A DNA stretch of 64,000 nt from Codonopsis lanceolata (lineage: Eukaryota > Streptophyta > Magnoliopsida > Asterales > Campanulaceae): the NCBI GenBank assembly GCA_013146195.2, contig CM028377.1, positions 102,949,547 to 103,013,546 of the forward strand, read 5' to 3'. A model generated the notes under the pieces. The model saw only the letters and a list, made by a program, of their open reading frames with translations, had not been told where the DNA came from and ran no database searches. This document shows, piece by piece, positions 34,224-46,060 of the stretch. Both the position numbers and the translations under genes were made by a program. Every line of letters starts with the position of its first letter. The stretch's first letter is position 1.

Positions 34224-34925
34224 TCTTCCAGAATCCTGTACTTTTTCACTTGCTCTCAGCATCTCATGCGAGCCACTGACCAAATCTCAATGCGGCCGCG
34301 AGGTTCAACACTTAAACTTCATCTTAAGTGACCCTAATTGATCTCAAACTCATTGGCAACAATCCTAAGGTGTAACCCAACTCAAAACAAGTCGGAAACA
34401 CACCCGAAACACATCCGAAACAAGTTAAAACATGGCTCGAATCACGCGACGAATGGCCAACGAATCAAACACGAATCAATCCCAACTTAATCTAGGATAG
34501 AATGAACATGTATTAGGCTTGTTTAATCATGGTTATGGCTTGTATTCAAGGCCTAGAACTCAACCGAACTTCTGCCGAGACGAAATGAAGGCAATACAAG
34601 CAATGATGTAAAACCGCAAAACACAAACGAAGCAACGAAGCTTCTAAACTCCCAACCAAGCATGAAACAACTAAGATGAACATTTTAAATCTTATATGCA
34701 AGGTATTAAGACTCTCATGAGACTTATTAAGGTGATAACACAATACGAAGAACACTCGAAACATCAACACAAGGCATGCAACGCATGGAAGACCATTATT
34801 CTATTATGATCTTAACCAACTCAATGCCAACATGATATGAATGAAATGAAGTCTCTAACATGTCAAGATCTATTGTAAACATGTTATAATGATGAAAATT
34901 ATGAAATGGGGTTTGGGTTCTCACA

Positions 34926-34938
34926 TCCTCCCCCACTT
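34926..34938 (-). other. polypurine tract of chromovirus element
   Basis: On the minus strand AAGTGGGGGAGGA sits directly before the LTR start TGTGAGAACCC. Confidence 0.85.
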
Positions 34939-35455
34939 AAAGGAATTTAGTCCCTAAATTCTTACCAGAAATCTCGAACAAGTAAGGGTATTTCTCCCTC
35001 ATCTCAAGCTCGGTCTCCCATGTGGCTTCCTCAATATCATGATTCTTCCACAAGACCTTCACTAAAGGAATTCGCTTGGTCCTCAAGACTTGCTCCTTGG
35101 TATCAAGAATCCTCACCGGTTTCTCAACGTAAGAAAGATCGGGCTCAAAGGTAATCTCCTCATAAGTAAGGACATGTGACTCGTCCTTCAAGTACTTACG
35201 AAGCATGGAAACATGAAACACATCATGAACACCCGATATAGACGGTGGTAACGCAAGTCTATAAGCCAAAGAACCAATCCGCTCTAAGATCTCGAATGGA
35301 CCAATAAACCTGGGAGAAAGTTTCCCTTTCTTCCCAAACCGCTTTGTACCGCGCCGGGGCGATACCTTCAGGAACACAAAGTCACCAACCTGAAACTCAA
35401 GATCACGTCTCCGGTTGTCTGCGTAGCTTTTACGTCTACTACGAGCCGTAAGCAA
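34937..35455 (-). pseudogene. chromovirus integrase C-terminus with chromodomain
   Basis: 172 open codons ending at the PPT. The first part is the integrase C-terminal module (GDFVFLKVSPRRG, LSPRFIGPFEILERIG, AYRLALPP, VHDVFHVSMLRKY). The end is a chromodomain (VKVLWKNHDIEEATWETE.MREKYP), which in chromoviruses directs integration toward marked heterochromatin. It is the C-terminal piece of the gag-pol polyprotein; the upstream part continues, frameshifted, at 35456. The first codon is not a true start. Confidence 0.9.
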
Positions 35456-36130
35456 TCGTCTCTAATCGCGACTTCACACAGTACCCATCTCAGAACCCCA
35501 TGCTTAGCCTCACCAACCTCATCCCGACAAATCGGTGATCGACACTTACGCCCATACAATGCCTCGTGCGGCGCCATCTCAATGCTAGGCGATAGGCTGT
35601 TATTATCGCAAAACTTCGACCAATGGTAGATTTGAATCCCAACTACCCTTGAAATCCATAGCACACGCACGTAACATATCCTCAAAATCGTATCAATCGC
35701 TCCGATCGACCATCGGGTGGGTTGAAGCGATGTGAAATTGAAATTCGTACCCAAAGCCTCCGCAAAGAATGCGAACCTAGAAGTAAATCTGGGGGTCTCT
35801 ATCGACACAATGCTAACCGGTACACCATGTAATCTCACAATCTCTGAATGTACAATGCCCGACTCAAAGCTGTAGGAAATCGTAATAGGGATAAAATGAG
35901 AAGACTTAGTCAACCTATCAACGATAACCCAAAGCTGCATCAAAGCCTCTACGATGCGTGGCAACCCGTAACAAAATCCATGGTGATATGCTCCCACTTC
36001 CACTCAGAAATCTCAAGTGGTGAAGCAAACCGGCAGGTCTCGGTGCTCGGCCTTAAGGCTGGCTGAAACATACTCGGCTAGCCTCTCTAGTGGATGTATC
36101 TATACGGCCTCATCAAGAACCATGTGACAC
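35456..36130 (-). pseudogene. chromovirus integrase core and zinc region, decayed
   Basis: Reading leftward on the minus strand: LDEA...IHP (remnant of the HHCC zinc-finger region, 36060-36110), AEYVSASLKAEH, GLLQPLE-type linker, WKWEHITMDFV (first catalytic Asp), LWVIVDRLTKSSHFIPI, HGVPVSIVS, a shortened middle, then HEALYGRKCRSPICRDEVGE. Many 1-4 base losses shift the frame, for example around CAG and CAA triplets. Not functional. Confidence 0.8.
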
Positions 36131-37345
36131 AGAATGTCCGACTTCGGTCACCGGGATCCCAAACGACACAAACACTAGAAATCCTGTCGCAAAGAAACAC
36201 TATGCTCACTCAAAGCATCTCTACTCACGAATCTTCCATTCAATCATAGGATCTCCTAACAACAACATTCGCTAGGTACTCTTAAATAACAATCAAACTT
36301 AGCTCCATAAAGATAGTGTTTCCACTTGTGAAGCCATAATAGCGCCAACTCAAGATAGTGTTTCATACGCAAAGATCATACGGTGAAAACATAATAACCT
36401 TCCCGCTCATACGGTGACACAACCCAAGAAGCATAGAAATAAAAACTAAAAGCATAAAGGAGCGGTTCTCAGGCAAAGCCGAGCTAACAAGCTCAAAAAT
36501 CTCAAAACACGGTAATAACCAAAACTTCAATGAAACTACGGTATAATTAATCTTCCACTTGGTAACGGTCGATGGATCCAAAACCATTAGACACAACATG
36601 AAGAAAAGCAACTTGTTCTAGCCAAAGCACACTTGCTAAATTTAGCAAAAAGCTCTGCACATAAGAACCTGATGTTCATGCTCCTCTCGTGACTTCGAGT
36701 AGAACATCAATGAACACCACTCAAAGCAATCAAGGTACTCATGAAACACCCTATATCAAGTCAATTTTGTCAAAAGCGACATAACAACAAACTCATAAGG
36801 CATAACACGTATAACACCAAGCTCAACCTCCTCAAGTCTAACTTGAAACTAAGTCGATCAAAGAGATCATCAATGGAACAATAGTAACATTAAACTAAGT
36901 AGTCTAAGACTCTAATAAACTCCCATCCAGCAATCTAACTGCTCCTTCAACTCAACTCTCGGCTAAAACATGCAAAACTCTAACTCTGGAGGTAACAAAC
37001 ATAATTCATTTAACTAGAATACATGCTATATAAGCACAAGCAATCAAATAGCAGTAGCCCATGGCGAAATAATATGTATACATAAAGCATGATCATAGCC
37101 AATAAAATGGCAAAAGTAACAACTAAATCAAAGCATGGTAAACACATAGCCAATCCATACCAAACACATCAAAATCAGGCAATAGGCAATACTACCAAAT
37201 CCGCATGCAAAACCCGATACAAACAACAACATAAACCTCGTAAGCTAAATCAATTATAAGCAATACATAACAACCGGAAAAACATCTATGGAACCTCTAA
37301 TCAGTACTTAACTACGTAAATACAATACATACATCAAGCACGACT
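36131..37345 (-). other. decayed chromovirus internal sequence
   Basis: 36210-36360 repeats, in worn form, the RNase H-region DNA seen at 40590-40849 (GGATCTCCTA, TTAGCTCCATAAAGATAG, TTTCCACTTGT). From ~36400 to 37345 I see only AT-rich sequence with short frames and no recognisable motif or primer site. Confidence 0.45.
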
Positions 37346-40250
37346 TCTACGACCCCGATCCCAGGTCGGCTCGTGCCGCCAAGAATACCAAAAACAATAC
37401 ACAAGAGCAAATAATGGGTAGGGCTAACAACATAAAACACATGCGGAAGCAAATGAAATAAAACATTACAAAACAACCAAAGAGATCAAAATTCATTAAG
37501 GTTTGCTACATAAAATGAAAACCAAACAAACTGAAGTTAAGACTACAACAACTAACTAAACACATCATCTAGCAATCCTAAACAACGACCTCACCAAAAA
37601 CAAAAAACAAACATCTAAGTAGCAACCTTGCCAAAAGAATTTTTGCCAACGTAACCTTGATTTACTTGGATCCGCTCGGCGACTCGGATCTAGGAAAACA
37701 ACCAACAAATAAAAGTAAGTCACAATGACTTAGTAAGTTACTAACCATAACTTCCTATCATGGCATAATGCTCAATCATAAAATATGTCATGCTATCGTC
37801 ATGAAATAACCGTATATAAATTCATGTCATGGCATCCATGCTCGACATTAAATAAATATGTTATCGTTAAAGTATAACATCTCATCATAAAACCATGTCA
37901 AGGCATTTTAGTCCTAAACAACAATAATTATACCTTTGGCATAAAACAACATTCCCATAATATTCATGTGGTAGCATATATGCTTAACAACTTAAATCAA
38001 TATGTTATCTATTAAGTATAACATGTAAGAAACCAACACAAACATCATATCATATCCAAATTCACCAAGCACGTTATTTACTTAAGCACTTGTGAAACAA
38101 TTCATATATATAAGGGATATGATACCATTACGAAAATTCCTCCGTGTCGCTCTGCAAAAACTGCGTGCAAAACCCTTATGTGCCCTCGATATCCCTCTCG
38201 TAGATATCGGCGTCCCGAGCGATCTCCGCTCGAGTTCCATAGTTAATCAAAGTCATGTGTATTACTACAACTAAGATAAACTACTTCCCACCGTGGCCAT
38301 CGATGGAGGGTGTGTGCAAACCGACACGGCGATCCATCGCGAATCACGAATCCCATAATTCGTGAAGGCGATGTATCGTCCCACCAAAGACTCAACAGAG
38401 CGCCGGTGGACTTAAAACCCAAGCACAAGTAATATATACTCATATGCTCAAAACAAGTAGGTAAACACTCTACTATCAAACTAGTCATGCAATTCATCCA
38501 CAACTAGCATAAACATCATAACCGAGAATCATATAAGCTCATAATCAAGTGTGCTTCACACACTTCAAAACTTCTTGGAGGCTCGACCTCCATGAATTCT
38601 ACCCAAAATTCCGTAGGACTTAAAATTATAGTTCCTAGGATTCATACTAACCCAAAGGTTAACTCCGTTGAGTTCAATCTAAGTTTTCGAAAATTCAAGG
38701 AATAGAAGCTTAGGCTTCATCATCCCCATATGTTCATAACTATCGCCCAAAACCACAATCCCAATGTTCAATATACTCATATAAACCCAACAAACTAATT
38801 AACAATGCAACTTAGAATAAATTAGCCATCTTGTGCATAATTTCATCCAAGTCATCATACCAATCATAACATTCAAATCATGATTAAAATTCACAACATG
38901 GTTCAATATGCTCTATTAAGCTTGTAAAACATATTAATCAAGCTAACATCATTAGATTGCAAGCTAAAACAAAATTAGGGCAAATCACCCTCCAAGCATC
39001 TCAACCAAACCAACATTAATCACATGAATAAACAACATAACCAAGTTCAATAAGCTAATTAGAACATGAATTTCACATAATCATGGTCTCCACATAGGCC
39101 AATCAAGTTCTAACATGAATTTGAAATCCTAGGGTTCATACATTTTCTATAAACCCTAACAATGGCTTCCATTGACCCAAATAGCATAAATGGTTGTTTC
39201 CCTAGGGTCAATGGAGCCTAAAAGAAGAAGAGAAGGTAGAAACTTACCAAAAACTCAGCCCTAAAAACCCGAATTTTTCGGATTAGAAGAGGGTGTCTTC
39301 TCTTCAACTCTTCTTCAAACTCACGGGTAGAATGTGGAAGATGAAGACCCCAGCTATGGCCTCCAAGCTTGGTCAGCCCCTTTGAAACCCTAGAATCAAC
39401 ACCTCAAGCCCTCTCTCAAAGCTCCTGTTGAGTTTCTCGAGAAGAAAAAGAAGAAGTCGCAAGCAGCTTTGCCGGCCGAACAATGAAAGAAGAATCACGC
39501 GGCTGATTTTGGGGTCTTATATGGGATTAGATCACTAATTACCTCACTAATTAACCCCTAAATCTCTTAATAGATGTTTAGGATTAGTATTAGGATAAAT
39601 AAGTAGGTTTAGAATAGGTTTAAAATGGTTTTTAATAAGTAAAACATTCGGACGAGTGAGAAAAAAGGGGCAATCCGTAATGGGATTTAGAGACCCCTTG
39701 CGGTCGCTGGGTCTTAGTGATCTGCGCATCAAAGGATTTTCAGCATTTAGGGTTTTTACGCTTTGCTCGGTCCCGGACTCTCCCGCGTGCAATCTAGTCC
39801 TTCCAAACCTTAAAAATGGTCTACAATTCAACCTTAATAACCTCCAACATTAACCAAAGGAATCAAGTCTCAAACCTCATCAAAACATGGCCCAGGCTTC
39901 CCGGGCGGGAACTCGTCAGACGACGGCCCAGGAAATGTGAGAAAGGGACTTCGCTAGAATCAAACTAACCTTAAGCGAGTCGATGCAACTAGCATCTAAC
40001 AAACATCAAGGCATGAAAATGATGTTTTGAATGCCTTCAACAAATAACCATGAAGTTACAACATAAATCTTAAACTTAGAGATTCAAAGCATCTCGCGAA
40101 AAGAAAAATGCATACGTGCATCTCAAACAACGTCAATGATCATGCTATTGACTCTAAACATATCTGGGAGCTAAATGAACATATTTATGATGATTATAAG
40201 TGTATGAATCCATGCATAACACAAGCAAGCAATAAATCGAGGGGTTTCAG
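37346..40250 (-). mobile_element. second chromovirus-type LTR, minus strand, worn ends
   Basis: Resembles LTRs A, B and 31865-34925 in layout: left end CTACGACCCCGATCC (worn TGTAACGACCCC-type terminus), AAGTCACAATGACTTAG near 37717, stem-loop 38344-38365, 'aactccgttgagtt' near 38660, worn GCGGTCGC near 39700, right end CGAGGGGTTTCAGA where TG...CA has decayed. It is clearly diverged from the 31865 LTR, so the two are not a pair from one insertion. It appears to sit within an integrase zinc-finger region (VLTGKK side at 40260). Confidence 0.6.
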
Positions 40251-40251
40251 A

Positions 40252-40849
40252 CCTTAACTTTTCTTGCCCGTCAAAACATCTGAAACATATTCAGCTGCTC
40301 TTCCCTCTTCATACCATTCCACAAAACCGCCTCTTCAAATCCTGCATCTGCGTACTACCGGATGTATCGTATACTTCAGCCTTGTGAGCCTCATCCAAAG
40401 AACCATACGTTTCACTTCCATGAAGAGGAGCATAAATCCTAAAGGTGTCAAGATCCCATCCTTGTTTATCGAATTTCGAGTTGTATTCTCACCCAATCCA
40501 TCGATAATCTTCCTCAAATGCGGATCAGTGGCAGGTTTCCTTAATCAACCCCAAACAACAAACTAGCAAAGAGAGCACTTATGCTCACTCACAACTGGAC
40601 TCCACTCACGGACATCCTCGAGGCATCTTCCATTTCACCTCATCGAACAAGGCATTAGGATCTCCTACCAACGCATCCGCTACAACATTGCTTTCGGATT
40701 GGTGCAAGATAGTACAATCGTGATCCCGCTTCTCCATCAACGCCACCATATGCTCATATTCAACTCCTTGGCCCAGAAAAAGTATTTGAGACTCTGTAGA
40801 TCCGTATACACTCAAACTTAGCTCCATAAAGATAGTGTTTCCACTTGTA
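40252..40849 (-). pseudogene. chromovirus RNase H to integrase zinc-finger fragment
   Basis: On the minus strand: YKWKHYLYGAKFE (RNase H, next to the gap), HDCTILHQSESNVVADAL (RNase H end), then LRKIIDGLGENTTRN, GSLDEAHKAEVYDTSGSTQMQDLKR (equivalent of EEAH..YSIHPGSTKMY). His and Cys of the HHCC finger are largely lost. The frame breaks several times. Truncated on the right by the gap and on the left by the LTR. Confidence 0.75.
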
Positions 40850-40949
40850 NNNNNNNNNNNNNNNNNNNNNNNNNNNNNNNNNNNNNNNNNNNNNNNNNNN
40901 NNNNNNNNNNNNNNNNNNNNNNNNNNNNNNNNNNNNNNNNNNNNNNNNN
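40850..40949. other. assembly gap, 100 N
   Basis: Exactly 100 N. Minus-strand chromovirus RNase H on its left and a plus-strand copia gag region on its right, so unrelated elements meet here and the true join is unknown. Confidence 0.98.
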
Positions 40950-42250
40950 AAAATAACTTCGTGATTCAAAGGCGAGGAGGAAGATTCTTACGACTCAAGT
41001 GTTGATGATTTCTTTTGCCAAACAAATATGTGTTCCAAGTTTGAAACTTAAAAGAATCCATTTTTCTTTATCTAGTGACTTTGAAAGAATTTACGAAGAA
41101 GGCTTGAGCTTAAAAGATCAATGAGCTTTACAAAGTTCAGCAAAGATTGCTAGAACTTAAAAGTCTCGATGAAAAATATGAGACTCAAACAAAAATCTCA
41201 GATGCCCAAATTCTGCGACCTTGTAGAAAGAAATCTTCGACTAACCAATGTTGTTGATACTTATACAAAGTCAAAAGCTGCTTGTAGAAACTATCATCGA
41301 GACAACAAAAGATCATGAAGACCGGCATGGTCTTGGATACTCAAAAATGATGAAGGTTGTGAGATCGAGCGGTCAAAAGGTGAACCTAAGATTACGAAAA
41401 GGACAAGGGATTAGTCTATAATTGTACCATTCACTTATCGAAACAAGAATCGGCCTGAGAGGAACATCAACAAAAGGATAGGGTGAACAATGAAAGTTGT
41501 CGGTCTTACGGTCACAAACCTCAAAATAAGTCGGCTAACTCAAAAGCGGACAAATGTCGGTCAAGCGACAAGTGTCGACTAGGCGACAAAAGAGGAGGAT
41601 TCGAAGAAGGGCAAGCGACAAGTTCAAACCAATAAATTTTGTTCTTTGCTAAGACCTCAAAATTTGAATCAAAAGAATCAAAGAATTCACCTCAAATGGT
41701 GATAAACACGGTTACCACAAGTGTAATATTTGTTCTACGTTTGGTCATCGAGACACATGAATGCTTATATAGATTTAAACCTATTGAAAGAATCAAAAAG
41801 CCTAATTATAGGCAAGTGCGGATACCGAAGAAAACTAACCCTTTGGACCCAAAAGTATAATGGGTACCATGATTTAAATATTCATATTTCGGGTGTGCTT
41901 AATGGTGATGATCATTCAAGCGACATATGGATATTAGGCGATGGATGCTCGGACACATGGTGGATCGGTGAACTCCTTACTAATATTATTGCGGCAAAAG
42001 GACCTTACGTAATCTTTGGGGACAATTCAAAAGGAAAAACTATCGGCTATGGATCCATTATCGGAGGATCTATAATAATTGAAAATGTCTCTTTGGTACA
42101 AGGTGCGAAACACAATCTTCTAAGTATCTCACAATGCGTGATAAAGGTATGTGCTCATTCTCCTCCACACTTGTTTCATCAAAATAGCCTCACCAATGAA
42201 ATTTTGCTTCTTGGTACTAGAAAAGAAATGTTTTTGCTATAGATTTACTT
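40950..42250 (+). pseudogene. SIRE-like copia gag end and protease, decayed
   Basis: 41100-41300 reads in pieces like the SIRE gag C-terminus (LLELKSLDEKYETQTK). A worn zinc knuckle follows (YGHKP near 41510). 41860-42140 is the protease region: YNGYHDLNIH, WILGDGCSDTWW (where WILDSGCSRHM is usual, so the active-site DSG is altered), GDNSKGKTIGYGSI, LVQGAKHNLLSISQC. CG-rich odd triplets cluster at the damaged spots. The 5' LTR and primer site are not present, presumably lost in or before the gap. Confidence 0.7.
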
Positions 42251-43230
42251 TCCTTAAATACGATACTCAAATTTGTCTAGTAGCAAATAATATTTCCAAA
42301 AATTCATGGCTTTGGCACAAAGACTTTCACATTTAAACTTTAAGTATCTTTCAAAACTTTCAAAGGAGATTTGGTAAAGGTTTGCCTTCCATAAATTGTC
42401 CCTGACAAAAATGTGATGCACTATTTTGGGAAAAATAACAAAAGTCCCTTTTAAACCAAAACCATATCTTTCTACCAAAAGAACTCTTGAGCTTCTACAC
42501 ATGGATTTATTTGGCCCTGTAACTACTGCAAGCTTAGGAGGAAACAAGTATACATTAGTTGTTGTGGATGACTATTCTAGATATACTTGGGTTGAGATGA
42601 TGCAATCAAAGATGAAACTTCTGACATTCTCACTTCCTATTCGAGAATTCTCCAAACTCAAAAGAATGTGAGATTATAAGTGTTAGATCGACAATGGAGC
42701 GAGTTCAAAAATCTTGGGATGGACACATCTTGTGATGATCATGGAATTGATCATAACTTTTCGGCGATAAGAACACCATGACAAAATGGTATAGGCTGAA
42801 AGGAAGAACAGGACTTTGATCGAAGCAGGTAAAACAATGTTAGCTGAAGCAAAATTGCCAAAATACTTTTGGGCAGAAGCTGTTAATACAGCGTGTTTTA
42901 CTCAAAATAGATCTCTTATAAACAAATTTCATGGTAAGACTCCTTATGAAATATGGAGAGGTAGAACACCTAATATTGCTTTCTTTAAAATCTTTGGGTG
43001 CAAATGCTTCATTCATTACAATGGTGGAGACTACAGAGGTAAATTTGATGAAAAAGCTGATGAAGGTATTTTTGTTGGGTATGCCAAGCATAGTAAAGCC
43101 TATAGAGTTTATAATAGAAAAACTCAAGTAATTGTTGAATCTATGCATGTTAATTTTGATGAATCAAGTTTAATTGAGTATTTTGAAACTCCTGATGTTA
43201 CTAACAATTTTGAAATATTTGAGGCAGGGA
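42251..43230 (+). pseudogene. SIRE-like copia integrase
   Basis: WLWHKDFHI (GAG-pre-integrase), KPKPYLSTKRTLELLHMDLFGPV, VVVDDYSRYTWVEM, then after frameshifts IDHNFSAIRTP and, from 42816 in a clean frame, IEAGKTMLAEAKLPKYFWAEAV, NRSLINKFHGKTPYEIW and FGCKCFIHYNG, VGYAKHSKAYRVYN. Catalyses insertion of the cDNA; damaged between 42300 and 42815. Confidence 0.85.
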
Positions 43231-44408
43231 AGCTTGATGCAGGTTCAATTCAAAATAATCCTCCATCTTCAACTCCTACTACAGAAACTCTAAACCTTCA
43301 AAATGAACCTAAACAGACAGACACCCTTCAGCCAGCTGACAATCCTCATCCTATTACAATAGATCAGTCAGCTGACACACTTAGTCCTGAAGCCATTCAG
43401 TCAACTGACACACACCCTTCTCTACCTTTACAAGCGAGCCTCTTCGATCTTCCTAGGGAAATTAGGGAAGCTAGACATCATCCAGTTTCAAATATCATTG
43501 GAGACCCTTTTGCTGGTCTAAGAACCAGAAGTAGCTCCAGAAATGAAACTCTTGATTCTCATGCTTTTGTCTCTTCCATTGAACCCAAAAAGATTGATGA
43601 AGCCTTGGAAGATCCCCAGTGGATTGAGGCCATGCAAGAAGAGCTGAATCAGTTTGAAAGATGTAAGGTTTGGGAACTTGTGCCTAGACCCACAGATCAA
43701 CAAGTCATTGGAACAAAATGGGTGTTCAGAAACAAGTTGGATGAAGAAGGAAATGTTACAAGGAATAAAGCAAGGTTGGTAGCCCAAGGATATAGACAGG
43801 AGGAGGGCATTGACTATGACCAAACTTTTGCTCCTGTAGCAAGACTTGAAGCCATCAGATTATTTCTTGCCTATGCAACTTTCAAGGACTTCAAGGTATA
43901 CCAAATGGATGTGAAAAGTGCATTCTTAAATGGAGACCTTCAAGAACAAGTATTTGTTGAACAACCTCCTGGTTTCATTGACCTCAAAAAGAAGGACCAC
44001 GTATACAAATTAAGAAAAGCTCTTTATGGTCTTAAGCAAGCACCAAGAGCATGGTACGAAACTCTATCCAAATTCCTTATGGAGAAAGGATTTCAAAGAG
44101 GTAAAATTGACACTACTCTTTTCTCTTTGAAGCACAAAGGTAATATTTTACTAGTCCAAATTTATGTTGATGATATTATTTTTGGATCTACTAATGAAAT
44201 TTTGTGCAAAAGATTTGAGCATCTCATGAAAGGAAAGTTTGAGATGAGTATGATGGGAGAACTAACATACTTCTTAGGTTTGCAAATCAAGCAAACTGAG
44301 GAAGGAATTTTCATTCATCAATCAAAATACACTAGAGAAGGCGATCAAGAAATACAATCTTCAGAAGCAAATTCAGCAAACACTCGATGGGAGTTGAATG
44401 TCATTTAG
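43231..44408 (+). pseudogene. SIRE-like copia reverse transcriptase
   Basis: Same open frame as the integrase C-terminus (42816-44408, 530 codons). A linker rich in Pro/Ser/Thr with repeated QPADN/QSADT phrases, then RVT_2-type RT: QWIEAMQEELNQFERCKVWELV, GTKWVFRNKLDEEG, RNKARLVAQGY, DYDQTFAPVARLEAIR, YQMDVKSAFLNGDLQEQVFVEQPPGF, YGLKQAPRAWYE and the catalytic YVDD at 44164-44175. The frame decays after QSKYTRE (about 44335). Confidence 0.93.
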
Positions 44409-45098
44409 TCAGCGATGAAAAGGGTAAGTCGGTTAATACAAGCGAGTGCAGAGGTATAGTTGGATCTCTTCTTTATTTAACGGACTAGTAGACGATATCA
44501 TGTTTCTTTGTATGTATATGTGCTCGTTTTCAAGCTAATCTAAGGAATCTCATATGATTGCGGCCAAAAGAATCATTAGATATTTGATTGATCTTGAAAA
44601 GTTTGGCATTTGGTATCCAGAGACTCTTCATTTAATTTAACGGGATATTGAATCTTGACCTTGCGACTGCGAGTTAATAGAAAGAGCACCCGATGGAACA
44701 TGTCAGTTCCTTGGAAACAGACTGGTTTCATGGGCATGTAAAGCAAGCTTCGATTTCAACTTCAACAAGCTGAATATATTCTTCTTTGGAAGGCTGTTGC
44801 TCTCAATTCTTTGGATGAAGCTTGGCGATTCTTGGATTATGAAATGCCCATGGGAACTTGTCCTATTTATTGTGATAATACTTCTGCCATTTCAGTCTCT
44901 AAAAATCCTGTCATGCATTCTAAAACCAAGCACATAGACATCAGATATCATTTTTTGAAAGATCATGTTGAAAAAGGAAATGTTCAGTTAGAATATGTTC
45001 CTACTGAATTCCAATTAGCTGACATTTTTACAAAAGCCCTGAAAGCTGACAGATTTGAGTTTTTAAGAGGAGAATTAGGAATGCTTGTAATATCATAG
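44409..45098 (+). pseudogene. SIRE-like copia RNase H
   Basis: 44409-44810 is frameshifted but shows SGTCQFLGN..VSWACK. From 44811 the frame is clean: MDEAWRFLDYEMP, CDNTSAISVSKNPVMHSKTKHIDIRYHFLKDHVEKG, TEFQLADIFTKAL, ending at TAG 45096-45098. This is the pol C-terminus of Ty1/copia elements. Confidence 0.88.
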
Positions 45099-46060
45099 AA
45101 CGATATATTTGGCTTGACTAACTTATGCAGGGTATACTTCAGTTTTTGTGCTTCAAGCTGACAATTTATTTCAGCATGCAAATGGTCGGTCAGTAGCTCA
45201 AGGAAATAGTTGTCAGCCAGTAGCTGACACATGAAGCTCCTGTACAACAAAGCCTCTCAGCTGACAAACGTTAGCGGACAATACTTATCTCCATTCCTTG
45301 ATTGAATTTGTCGGCCGGTGACAAACACTCTGACGATACATATTAGCCCGACAAATTGTCTAGGCGACATATAATGTAGTGATTAACGATCCTTTGTCGG
45401 GTAGTCTCTAAATCCTAAGTCAAAGCTGATCGTATCTCAGCTAAGACTTAATCTCTAATTTATTTAAAAATTCCTCATTTATTTCCCGCCATTTATTTTC
45501 CTTGGAACTCGTAAAACTTTCTTGAAAAGACAAAATGACCTTTCCACTAACCCACCAACTCTGGCGGTTGAATTGACGTGGTTTCACAAAAACGGCTCAT
45601 CATTGTGATAATGACTATCTGTCATAAATTGCTATTTTTATCACAAAAACCAAAATTCTGTGTACTTTATCACTACACTACATATCTTCGCTTTTAAAAC
45701 CCACTATAAGCATCCGTACGTATCTTATCCCCTTTATAAACCCACTCACTGTCTTATTTTTCTCTTACCTTCTCTCTCACTAAAAGTCTTCTACTACCTT
45801 CTCTCTCTCTCTCTAAAATCCTTCTTCTTCTTCCTCAAAACCCTAAAATCTAAGTATATCGGCTGGAAACTCCATTGATACTCGTAAAAACACTCTGAAC
45901 AGAGTGTGGTATCACCGGAGAACACAACGCCACGTACTTGGTTGTCGAAAATCTTCTTACCCTATTTTTCTATAAACTCTTTCGGTACTCTCTACTTCTC
46001 TCAAATCCCTCTTCTTTCTTTTTTTTTAACAAGTTCTTAACTTGCGTTTCTTGTTCGGAG
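45099..46060 (+). promoter_or_regulatory. pol-env spacer with promoter-like stretch
   Basis: Non-coding. After repeated CAGCTGAC/GTCGGCC words (45140-45370) there is TGACGTGG (45574-45581, ACGT core), TATAAA (45735-45740), a long C/T-rich patch (45745-45835), and a telo-box AAACCCTA (45838-45845), then the env-like ATG at 46061. This order is that of a plant core promoter and 5' UTR. It may drive a separate env-like transcript; alternatively the pyrimidine patch serves splicing. Confidence 0.5.

Larger units (their letters stand above)
31865..34925 (-). mobile_element. 3' LTR of a chromovirus-type Ty3/gypsy element, minus strand
   Basis: On the minus strand it begins TGTGAGAACCC right after a polypurine tract and ends ...GGGTCGGGTCGTCACA. 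Plus-strand limits are TGTGACGACCCG (31865) and TTCTCACA (34925). It contains a palindrome (34200-34223), a minus TATA box (33959-33966), the stem-loop cluster (32709-32903) and an AAGTCATAAAGACTT motif (32463-32477). It interrupts the Athila gag/pol; the 5 bases before it are AGTGA, but the partner duplication is not found because the other end is rearranged. Confidence 0.85.

Noticed and set aside
33755..34331. Two plus-strand ORFs of ~76 codons as host genes
   Set aside because: They are inside the 31865-34925 LTR, antisense to its direction, with no family signature.
31865..40250. A single complete chromovirus with paired LTRs
   Set aside because: The two LTRs differ far too much to be a pair, and integrase/RNase H pieces appear twice, so at least two broken elements are present.
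40760..40969. ORF spanning the second N gap
   Set aside because: It runs through 100 N; only the part left of the gap is real RNase H sequence.
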